Assembly (NCBI GenBank): GCA_027016965.1
Contig: JALURI010000123.1
Span: 1 to 13,336, forward strand
Direction of reading: 5' to 3'
Length of the DNA stretch: 13,336 nucleotides
DNA from: Geoglobus sp.
GTDB taxonomy: Archaea > Halobacteriota > Archaeoglobi > Archaeoglobales > Archaeoglobaceae
Numbering within the stretch: the stretch's first letter is position 1; each line of letters opens with the position of its first letter. The position numbers were made by a program, and so were the translations under genes. The notes below the pieces were generated by a model. It was not told the DNA's origin. It did not search any database and was given only the letters and a program-made list of their open reading frames with translations. This document shows, in pieces, positions 6,918-13,032 of this stretch.

Positions 6918-6928
6918 AACTTAAATAC
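6914..6928 (+). promoter_or_regulatory. BRE/TATA element of rpl10e
   Basis: GTTAAAACTTAAATA has its TTAAATA core (6921-6927) centred 27 bp before the rpl10e ATG, with an A-rich BRE-like stretch before it. It overlaps the last codons of the pseudogene. Confidence 0.55.
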
Positions 6929-6950
6929 TCTAAGCCTTTCCTTAGGAACT

Positions 6951-7475
6951 ATGGCAAGAAGACCTGCAAGAATGTGGAGGAGACCTGAAAGACCGTTCAC
7001 GAGAACAGAGTACATAGATGGTGTTCCGGGCATAAGGCTCAGGCAGTTTGAGATGGGAAACAAGAAGGCTGAATTTCCAGTTATGCTCACTCTCGTTGCC
7101 AAGGAAGCCGTTCAGGTCAGAGATACTGCTCTTGAAGCTGCGAGAATTGCTGCAAACAAGTACATTGCAAGAAGATCAGGATCAAGTAACTACTTCCTGA
7201 AGGTGAGAATTTACCCCCACCACATTCTGCGAGAGCACAGAATGGCGACAGGAGCTGGAGCAGACAGAATCTCACAGGGCATGAGGAAGGCATTTGGAAA
7301 ACCAGTTGGCAGAGCGGCAAGAGTTTCTCCGGGAACAAGGATCATAAGCATCTGGACAAAGCCCGAACATTTCGAGGTTGCAAAAGAGGCATTGAAAAGA
7401 GCTGGACAGAAGATGCCAACTCCTGTAAGTGTTGTTGTGGAAAAGGGAAGAGAACTTTTGAAAGGAAAGGTTTAA
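6951..7475 (+). CDS. rpl10e: Large-subunit ribosomal protein L10e (uL16 family)
   Basis: A 174-aa archaeal/eukaryotic L10e, homologue of bacterial L16, located at the base of the central protuberance close to the tRNA sites. Seen: the basic start MARRPARMWRRPERPFTR, the YIDGVPG motif (residues 21-27), the NYFLKVRIYPHHILREH segment and the glycine/arginine-rich loop TGAGADRISQGMRKAFGKP that reaches towards the peptidyl-transferase centre. Length and start are standard. A TATA box at 27 bp suggests a nearly leaderless mRNA; AGGA lies three bases before the ATG. The stop is interlocked with the stop of ribB on the other strand (4-bp overlap). Single gene; its upstream neighbours are decayed. Confidence 0.95.
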   Translation: MARRPARMWRRPERPFTRTEYIDGVPGIRLRQFEMGNKKAEFPVMLTLVAKEAVQVRDTALEAARIAANKYIARRSGSSNYFLKVRIYPHHILREHRMATGAGADRISQGMRKAFGKPVGRAARVSPGTRIISIWTKPEHFEVAKEALKRAGQKMPTPVSVVVEKGRELLKGKV

Positions 7476-7484
7476 ATTTTTATT
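7470..7484 (+). terminator. T-rich tail after rpl10e
   Basis: GTTTAAATTTTTATT contains the TAA of rpl10e (7473-7475) and the stop of ribB on the minus strand (7472-7474), followed by a T5 run. It is a simple archaeal-style T-tract terminator with no clear stem. Confidence 0.35.
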
Positions 7485-8170
7485 CCTATTGGATCAGTTT
7501 CTCTGTATGTTTTGATAACCTCCTCTCCTGTAACAAATGGAATCCCTCTTTTTTCTGCGAATTCCAATGCCCTGTCTTTGCTCAAAGCCTTGCCGGTTCT
7601 CTCATCCAGCATTTCACATATTGCAACAGCTGGGGTTATATCTGCAAGTTCAGCTAAAACAATACTCAGCTCTGTCTGACCAACTCTCTCATATATAAGA
7701 TTTGCAGAGGCTTTCAGAACTGCCACATGCCCCGGACTTCTGAACTCTCCTCCAAAATCGAACTCATCTCCATTCAGAACGCTTCTTACAGCCTCACCCA
7801 GTTTTCTGATTGTGAGACTTCTGTCAGTATCAGTTATTCCTGTGAAGGTATCTCTGTGATTTACCCAGAGACTGAATGAAGAGCGTGAGTCATATCTGAT
7901 ATCATAATGTGACAGATCTCTGAGAACTGGAAATGTTGCAGAGGAGTGCTCTAAGATCTCGTGCATGAATGGTAAGCCCAGCAGTTCAGCAGCTTCAAAG
8001 GGGATTGATACGCATATCAGACCACCGCCGTCTCTCCTCATAAATGCAACATCCTCAGCTTCAACTGCCAAAGCAGGAATTGCTATGTCAGTCTCACCCT
8101 CTCTGCTCTCAAAATCATAGAGCAGAACACTTTTTCCCTTTTTGAACGCTCTTATCGCTTCTTCTATCAT
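7472..8170 (-). CDS. ribB: 3,4-dihydroxy-2-butanone 4-phosphate synthase
   Basis: A 232-aa enzyme that converts ribulose 5-phosphate to 3,4-dihydroxy-2-butanone 4-phosphate plus formate, supplying the four-carbon unit of riboflavin. Seen: the acidic loop DFESREGETD (residues 19-28), GGG (48-50), HRDTFTGITDTDR (105-117), FRSPGH (143-148) and GQTELS (164-169). In this family the last motif is usually GHTE, and its His is a metal ligand; here Gln165 takes its place. All other signatures are normal. The length fits the monofunctional form without a GTP cyclohydrolase II domain. Start ATG at 8170 overlaps the ribK stop as ATGA and follows a strong GAGGTGAT ribosome site. Second gene of the ribK-ribB operon. 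Confidence 0.92.
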   Translation of the reverse strand: MIEEAIRAFKKGKSVLLYDFESREGETDIAIPALAVEAEDVAFMRRDGGGLICVSIPFEAAELLGLPFMHEILEHSSATFPVLRDLSHYDIRYDSRSSFSLWVNHRDTFTGITDTDRSLTIRKLGEAVRSVLNGDEFDFGGEFRSPGHVAVLKASANLIYERVGQTELSIVLAELADITPAVAICEMLDERTGKALSKDRALEFAEKRGIPFVTGEEVIKTYRETDPIGIKI

Positions 8171-8814
8171 AACATCACCTCAACCTCAACTTGATCATCA
8201 TCTTGTAGCTTCAACTTGTCTCTCAGCCTGACTGGAGAGATTATCTCCAGAACATCCTTCCCGTAATGGGTTCTCGTTGGGAGTATGACAGCACCTTCAA
8301 TACTGCCAATTCTGCATTTGAACATCTTCACTTCTCCAAAAGTTCTGTCCTCTGTTCTGAATCCATTTATGATTATCCCATCCTCTTCGTCAAGCAATCT
8401 CCTGAAGTACATCTGCTCCTTTGAGATTTTGAGATTCAGTGTGCCTGGATAGGGTGAGAAGCCAAGTTTTTCCTCAAATTGTTTTCTGTAACCATCAAGG
8501 CTGACGTAGTATTTTCCCTCACCAACTCCGCTCATAACCCTGCCGGTGATGCAGACCCTCTCTTCACCTTCAAAGATCTTCTTCAGTTCCAAGTACTCCC
8601 TGTAAAGCAGCTTCTTACCCTTTTCCGTTATCACCACATACTGTCCGTCACTCTCAATGATCCTTTCAATGAATTCGCTTTCCTCAAGCTCTTTAAGCTT
8701 TCTTGCTGCAGTTTGAAGGCTCTGGTCAATCTTATCAGCGAATTCCTTTGAGCTTATCTTGACCACCTTTCTTGTTGCGTTCATTTTTGCAAGCTTTTTA
8801 AGCTCTGTCAGCAT
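8167..8814 (-). CDS. ribK: CTP-dependent riboflavin kinase with N-terminal HTH (RbkR type)
   Basis: A 215-aa two-domain protein. Residues 1-75 form a winged helix-turn-helix (helices around SSKEFADKIDQSLQTAARKL, wing around YVVITEKGKKLL). Residues 86-215 are the archaeal riboflavin kinase: GVGEGKYYV (96-104), PGTLNLKI (123-130), GFRTEDRTFG (151-160) and RTHYGKDVLEIISP (181-194). The kinase makes FMN from riboflavin using CTP. This domain fusion is known in archaea as RbkR, a bifunctional enzyme and repressor/activator of riboflavin genes. Start ATG at 8814 begins just before the HTH. A perfect palindrome lies directly upstream (8815-8832), so autoregulation is likely. Operon with ribB (4-bp overlap). 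Confidence 0.93.
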   Translation of the reverse strand: MLTELKKLAKMNATRKVVKISSKEFADKIDQSLQTAARKLKELEESEFIERIIESDGQYVVITEKGKKLLYREYLELKKIFEGEERVCITGRVMSGVGEGKYYVSLDGYRKQFEEKLGFSPYPGTLNLKISKEQMYFRRLLDEEDGIIINGFRTEDRTFGEVKMFKCRIGSIEGAVILPTRTHYGKDVLEIISPVRLRDKLKLQDDDQVEVEVML

Positions 8815-8838
8815 CTTCTCAAATTTGAGAAGCTTCTC
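8815..8838 (-). promoter_or_regulatory. Candidate RbkR operator before ribK
   Basis: CTTCTCAAATTTGAGAAG (8815-8832) is a perfect 18-bp palindrome touching the ribK ATG, and a third half-site CTTCTC follows at 8833-8838, so GAGAAGCTTCTC (8827-8838) is a second palindrome. The sites fill the space between the TATA box and the start codon, where a bound protein would block transcription. The obvious candidate ligand is the HTH domain of RibK. Confidence 0.6.
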
Positions 8839-8849
8839 ATATAAATTTA
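8839..8849 (-). promoter_or_regulatory. TATA box of the ribK-ribB operon
   Basis: On the minus strand this reads AAATTTATATG, centred about 30 bp before the ribK ATG, so the transcript would start a few bases before the gene, inside the palindrome at 8815-8832. Confidence 0.55.
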
Positions 8850-8905
8850 TTGGTGTGATGTGCAGAGGTTGAAAGCTCTCAAAAGTTTCACCTTTTTCAC
8901 CGAAA

Positions 8906-8916
8906 TTTTTTATGCT
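8906..8916 (+). promoter_or_regulatory. TATA-like box of the membrane HTH gene
   Basis: AATTTTTTATG is centred near 8911, about 46 bp before the chosen ATG (8957), allowing a leader of about 20 nt that carries the Shine-Dalgarno GAGGTG (8945-8950). Confidence 0.35.
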
Positions 8917-8956
8917 ATTTCAGCTGAGTCACATGATAAAACTGCGAGGTGGGGGA

Positions 8957-9466
8957 ATGGCAGTTGTAACTGGAATATCAGAACTGGTGATTGTATTCTT
9001 CTTATTTTTTGTCACATTGATTCCGGGAGCGATCATTTATTTCGATGCTGGAAGAAAGGGTAGAAACAAGTATTTCTGGTCTCTTTCAGTAATTACTGGG
9101 CTGATGATGGGGGTTGTTCCGGGATTGATTGTGATACTGATATATCTGCTGTATCCAAATCATGGATTGAGTTTGAAGGAATCAAATCAGGGTGAGAGAG
9201 AAAGTAAATCCAGCAAAAAAACAAGTCTTCCAGATTTAGAGCTGGAGAAAACTCTTGAAGTCTTAAATGAAAATGAAAAAAAGGTTCTTGAGGTTTTGAT
9301 GACCACGAACAACATATCTCAGAATGAAATTGCCAGAAAAACGGGGCTCAGCACACCCACAGTTTCGAGGATACTCGGTAAATTGGAGAGCAGAGGTATC
9401 GTGATAAGATACAGAGATGGAATGTCCAAAAGAGTAAAGTTAAACAGTGACCTTTTTAATCACTGA
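8957..9466 (+). CDS. Membrane-anchored winged-helix (MarR/Lrp-type HTH) protein
   Basis: A 169-aa protein with two N-terminal membrane helices (about residues 8-28 and 40-63), a charged linker, and a C-terminal winged helix (about 103-165) with NEKKVLEVLMTTNNISQNEI, a recognition helix in STPTVSRILGKLESRG, and a basic wing (RYRDGMSKRVKL). Likely a membrane-tethered DNA-binding regulator; signal and target genes are unknown. The frame also holds ATGs at 8912 and 8933, but 8957 is chosen because GAGGTG sits six bases upstream and the membrane helix then begins near the N-terminus. Divergent from ribK and convergent with the HDAC-like gene. Similar two-helix/HTH proteins are common in Archaeoglobales and related archaea (from general knowledge). 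Confidence 0.72.
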   Translation: MAVVTGISELVIVFFLFFVTLIPGAIIYFDAGRKGRNKYFWSLSVITGLMMGVVPGLIVILIYLLYPNHGLSLKESNQGERESKSSKKTSLPDLELEKTLEVLNENEKKVLEVLMTTNNISQNEIARKTGLSTPTVSRILGKLESRGIVIRYRDGMSKRVKLNSDLFNH

Positions 9467-9475
9467 GGTGGGTGA

Positions 9476-9495
9476 TTTTAAGCTAAATCTTAAAA
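9476..9495. terminator. Inverted repeat between convergent genes
   Basis: TTTTAAG (9476-9482) and CTTAAAA (9489-9495) form a 7-bp stem with a 6-nt loop spanning the stop of the HDAC-like gene (9490-9492), about 10 bp after the HTH gene. T/A-rich on both strands, so it could terminate both. Confidence 0.35.
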
Positions 9496-10239
9496 ACCCC
9501 CTCTGAAAGCCGATATTATTCCTTTAAAAACGTCATCTCTTGATCCAGAAGCTAAAATAACAATCTTTCTGGCTGGAATTGTTATGAACTCCTCAATCAT
9601 CTTTCTGAAGGATTCACCATCTAAGCACCCTTCCGCATACTCCATTTCATGCAGATCCTGTCCGAGATACCAGATCACAATTTCAGGATTTTCTGATTTA
9701 ACTGCTTTTACAATTCTGGAGAATCTATCAAGGTATTCGGCCTTCTCTGCCTCTCTTGAGACTCTGCACCTCATTTCCTCAATTATTCTGCACTTTTCTG
9801 TTCCTGAAATGCAGAATAGCTTGGCTTTGCACATCCTGTAAGTATCACTGTGATGGGCATCGGTCTCTATTATGGAGATGTTTCTGTACCCCTTGTCTTT
9901 CAGTCTCTCGACCAGTATGGCAAGATCGTTGAAAAAGCTGTAACCTCTCCATCTATCTCTCTCAGCCTGATGTCCTGTTCCTGATGTAGGAACCACAACT
10001 GTCCCATGCTTTTCAACTTCCTCTGCAGATAAAAGTATGCATCTAACAGATTCGTATGCTGGTTTGAAAAATGGTGTGGATCTAACCTTCTGATAGTATT
10101 CAGGAGAATGAACACGAAGAATGTAATCTTCTGGATCCATTTCAGTGTGGATATCCCTGCTTTCCAGATTTCCGACTCTTTTTGAGGAACATATCCACTC
10201 TGACTGTATTTCTTTATTATAAATAATGGCAAATCCCAT
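9490..10239 (-). CDS. Divergent histone deacetylase-fold protein, catalytic residues altered
   Basis: A 249-aa protein of the arginase/HDAC superfamily. Seen: SGTGHQAERDRWRGYSFFND (residues 86-105), aligning with the HDAC stretch GGGHHA...GFCxFND; TDAHHSD (126-132), aligning with the metal motif DxDxHH; and YLGQDLHEME (191-200), aligning with GxDxHxxD. The predicted Zn ligands Asp127, His129 and Asp195 are present. Two catalytic positions are not: the second His of the HH dyad is Gln91, and the GGY motif with the catalytic Tyr appears as SGS (231-233). It is also shorter than usual HDACs (about 300-370 aa). It may be a different amidohydrolase, or a non-enzymatic binder. Start ATG at 10239; no Shine-Dalgarno; TATA about 28 bp upstream. 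Divergent from the RACo-type gene. Confidence 0.7.
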   Translation of the reverse strand: MGFAIIYNKEIQSEWICSSKRVGNLESRDIHTEMDPEDYILRVHSPEYYQKVRSTPFFKPAYESVRCILLSAEEVEKHGTVVVPTSGTGHQAERDRWRGYSFFNDLAILVERLKDKGYRNISIIETDAHHSDTYRMCKAKLFCISGTEKCRIIEEMRCRVSREAEKAEYLDRFSRIVKAVKSENPEIVIWYLGQDLHEMEYAEGCLDGESFRKMIEEFITIPARKIVILASGSRDDVFKGIISAFRGGF

Positions 10240-10252
10240 GATACACTTTTTC

Positions 10253-10278
10253 GGGGAAATCCATAAATATTTTTCCCC
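10253..10278. promoter_or_regulatory. Bidirectional promoter with symmetric BRE-like arms
   Basis: GGGGAAA (10253-10259) and TTTCCCC (10272-10278) flank ATAAATATT. On either strand this reads as purine-rich GGGGAAA followed by an A/T TATA core, the BRE-TATA order of archaeal promoters. The core lies about 25-29 bp from both start codons (10239 minus, 10293 plus). Confidence 0.5.
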
Positions 10279-10292
10279 TTAGCTCTGAATTG

Positions 10293-12071
10293 ATGTTGAA
10301 TGTCATTTTCTTACCTTCAGGAAAGAGAACTACTGCTGAGAAAGGAAAATCAATTCTTGAAATCGCTCAGAACGCAGGAGAGGGAATAAGGAGTCTCTGC
10401 GGTGGGAAAGGCGGCTGCGGGAAATGCAGGGTTGTGGTTAAAAAAGGAGATTATGAAATAAACCCTGAACCCCATGAAAAGTTTCTTTCTGAAAAGGAAA
10501 TGGAAGAGGGTGTAGTTCTTGCATGTCAGACTTTTTTACTGAGTGATACTGAGGTTTTCATACCTCCAGAATCAAGACTTGAAAAGCAGCAGATACTGAA
10601 TGAATTTATTGTGTCAGAAAAGGAACTATCACCTGCTGTCAGAAAAGAATTCTACCAGGATGGGTTTCTCCCGGAAATCATCTCTCAGAAAGGATACAGA
10701 CTTGTATGTCAGCCAGAAATTGAGGAAGGAGACCTAACACTTGTTCTGAGAAATAATGATATCCTCTCAGTTGAGAAGGGGGATACGCGAGGAGAATTTT
10801 TCGGACTTGCTATTGATATTGGAACAACCACCATAGTCGCAGCTCTCGTTGATTTGAATACAGGTAATGCTGTTAGCATCACCTCAGACTATAACGGACA
10901 GATAATATATGGTGAGGAGGTCCTCTCCAGAGTTGAGTTTGTTTTCAGCAGAAAGGATGGTATGGAGCTACTTCAGAAAGCTGTGGTTGAATCAATAAAC
11001 AAACTTATTGACAGACTGATGGAAGGCTACTCCTCTCCCAGCAGAATATACGATGTTGTTGCAGCAGGAAATACGCTGATGACACACTTTTTCCTTAAGA
11101 AAGATATAAACTACCTGTTCAGGTCTTCAAAGGTTATTATCGAAAAGAAAGGATTCACGGAAACTGCGAAAAATGTGGGGCTTAATGTAAATCCCGGTGC
11201 CAGAATTTACGCTTTACCACCTGTTGGCAGGTATGTCGGGGGAGACATTGTTGGAGACATTCTGGCAAGCAGGATTGTTGACTCCCCTTACCTCACCCTG
11301 ATGGTTGATCTCGGAACCAATGGTGAAATCGTGCTTGGAAGTGAAGGATGGGCAATTTCCACAAGTGTTGCCTCTGGTCCCGCATTTGAGGGATATGAGA
11401 TAAAACATGGGAGCAGGGCTGTTGAAGGAGCAATAGATCATGTTGAGATTGCTAATGGAGAGGTGAGATACACAGTCATTGGAAACAGAAAACCAAGAAG
11501 TATCTGCGGTAGTGGCTTGATTGACCTTCTTGCAGAGCTTTTCAAGAACGGAATAGTTGATTTTCAGGGAAATCTTGACATGAAACATGAGAGGGTGAGA
11601 AAAGGGGAGAAAGAGCTTGAATTTGTTGTGGCTTTTGCTGATGAGACAGACACAGGAGATGATATTGTCTTCACCCAGACAGACATAGACACAATCATAA
11701 AATCAAAGGCAGCAGTTTGTGCAGGAATTTCTGTTCTGATCAAAAAGGCTGGCATAACTCCATCAGATGTTGAGAGATTCTACATCGCCGGGGCTTTTGG
11801 TTACTACATAAATTTCGAAAATGCCATCACAATAGGTCTTTTCCCTGAACTGCCAAATACAGATATGAAACAGATTGGAAACGGGTCCTTGGCTGGAGCA
11901 TATCTGGCTCTAACTTCAAAGAAGAAAAGAGATCTTGCAGAAACAATGGCAAAGCTTGTTACCTATTTTGATCTCAGTACAGATGCGGATTTCATGGAGG
12001 AATACAATGCAGCTATTGCTTTACCAGGAAAGTATGAGCTCTTCCCAACCATATACCCAGAATACGTCTAA
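10293..12071 (+). CDS. [2Fe-2S]/ASKHA protein, RACo-type reductive activator of corrinoid proteins
   Basis: A 592-aa protein. Residues 1-90 are a plant-type [2Fe-2S] ferredoxin with Cys36, Cys42, Cys45 (CGGKGGCGKC) and Cys78 (ACQT). After a linker comes a large ASKHA-type ATPase region (DUF4445): DIGTTT (175-180), AAGNTLMTH (257-265), VDLGTNGE (338-345), CGSGLID (405-411) and a C-terminal IAGAFG. This is the architecture of RACo, which uses ATP to reduce inactive Co(II) corrinoid proteins to Co(I). In Archaeoglobales the partner could be the corrinoid iron-sulfur protein of the acetyl-CoA pathway or a methyltransferase corrinoid protein; none is in the window. Start ATG 10293 preferred over TTG 10290; TATA 26 bp upstream, no Shine-Dalgarno. 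Confidence 0.85.
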   Translation: MLNVIFLPSGKRTTAEKGKSILEIAQNAGEGIRSLCGGKGGCGKCRVVVKKGDYEINPEPHEKFLSEKEMEEGVVLACQTFLLSDTEVFIPPESRLEKQQILNEFIVSEKELSPAVRKEFYQDGFLPEIISQKGYRLVCQPEIEEGDLTLVLRNNDILSVEKGDTRGEFFGLAIDIGTTTIVAALVDLNTGNAVSITSDYNGQIIYGEEVLSRVEFVFSRKDGMELLQKAVVESINKLIDRLMEGYSSPSRIYDVVAAGNTLMTHFFLKKDINYLFRSSKVIIEKKGFTETAKNVGLNVNPGARIYALPPVGRYVGGDIVGDILASRIVDSPYLTLMVDLGTNGEIVLGSEGWAISTSVASGPAFEGYEIKHGSRAVEGAIDHVEIANGEVRYTVIGNRKPRSICGSGLIDLLAELFKNGIVDFQGNLDMKHERVRKGEKELEFVVAFADETDTGDDIVFTQTDIDTIIKSKAAVCAGISVLIKKAGITPSDVERFYIAGAFGYYINFENAITIGLFPELPNTDMKQIGNGSLAGAYLALTSKKKRDLAETMAKLVTYFDLSTDADFMEEYNAAIALPGKYELFPTIYPEYV

Positions 12072-12134
12072 CTCTGATGCAGTCGGCAATTTCATACACC
12101 ACTAAACCATTTCCATTTTTGAATTTTCAGAAAC

Positions 12135-12143
12135 AATAAAATA
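12135..12143 (+). promoter_or_regulatory. TATA box of the EamA transporter gene
   Basis: AATAAAATA is centred about 29 bp before the ATG at 12168, with an A-rich stretch before it. No Shine-Dalgarno precedes the ATG, so a leaderless transcript is likely. Confidence 0.45.
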
Positions 12144-12167
12144 CCAGTGTGAAAGCTGGAAACCTGA

Positions 12168-12962
12168 ATGAGGGGAGAAAATGCAGTTCTTGTTTCGGCA
12201 ATTCTGATGGGAACGCTACCATTCTTCATTAAATCATTAATGCTCTCTCCACTTTTATCAACATTCTACAGGCTTTTCTTTGGACTTGTATTTGTAGGCA
12301 TTTTTCTGATGATCAGAAGAGAAAAACCTGTCTTCAGCAGACAGCTCACATTTCTTGGATTGCTGAACACCGGAACGGTATTCCTCTACATTACTGCCAT
12401 AACCTATCTGAGTGCTGCAATGGCGGCACTGCTGCTTTATATGGCTCCTATTTATGTGATGGGATATGCCATTGTGAAAGGAAAGGTCTCAAAAAAGTCT
12501 TTTATCTCTCTTTTTATGGGGATATCCGGTCTTTACCTCCTTTTATCACCGGAGACCCAGATAAATGTCGGTTTATCTGCGGGAATTCTTTCTGGAATTG
12601 TTTATGCCGGTGCGTTCGTGATGCTGAACAAACTTGGCAAAATCTATGATCCGGTGAAGATAACCTTTTCAAACTTGTTGGTAGGGGTTTTCCTTTTGCT
12701 TCCCTTTTTTCAACTGAAAAGCGCAAATCCTGCTCTGATTCTGGGACTGGGACTCATTCCAACAGCCATTCCATTTATCCTTTTGGCCTATGGAATGGCA
12801 AGAGTCAGAGTTGAAAAGGGACCTGTGATTGCGCTCATCGAGCCAGTAACCGCTGGACTGGTTGGTTTTGTATTTTTTGGCGAGATACTTTCAGGAATCC
12901 AGCTTCTTGGTGGAATTGCAATTCTTTCAGGGGTCTTCATAGCTTTGAGTGAAGGGGAATGA
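12168..12962 (+). CDS. EamA/DMT-family permease
   Basis: A 264-aa integral membrane protein with about ten hydrophobic helices in two repeated EamA halves, the drug/metabolite transporter architecture. Seen: MGTLPFFIK near residue 15 in the first helix, a short charged hinge around 106-111 and again at 152-161 (KLGKIYDPVKI), and the typical end of the second half, IEPVTAGLVGFVFFGE, followed by a last helix (LLGGIAILSGVFIAL). Such proteins export or import amino acids, nucleosides or sugars; the substrate cannot be told. Length is close to the usual 280-300 aa. It has its own promoter 96 bp after the RACo-type gene, so co-transcription is possible but not required. Confidence 0.85.
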   Translation: MRGENAVLVSAILMGTLPFFIKSLMLSPLLSTFYRLFFGLVFVGIFLMIRREKPVFSRQLTFLGLLNTGTVFLYITAITYLSAAMAALLLYMAPIYVMGYAIVKGKVSKKSFISLFMGISGLYLLLSPETQINVGLSAGILSGIVYAGAFVMLNKLGKIYDPVKITFSNLLVGVFLLLPFFQLKSANPALILGLGLIPTAIPFILLAYGMARVRVEKGPVIALIEPVTAGLVGFVFFGEILSGIQLLGGIAILSGVFIALSEGE

Positions 12963-13002
12963 TTGTCTCAAATCAGAAAACTGCAGACCACTTTCGGGTG
13001 GA

Positions 13003-13010
13003 TTTTTATA
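13003..13010 (+). promoter_or_regulatory. TATA box of the crotonase gene
   Basis: TTTTTATA is centred 26 bp before the ATG at 13033, the spacing expected for a leaderless transcript. Confidence 0.5.
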
Positions 13011-13032
13011 GAGCATCACTCCAACAGCATAC

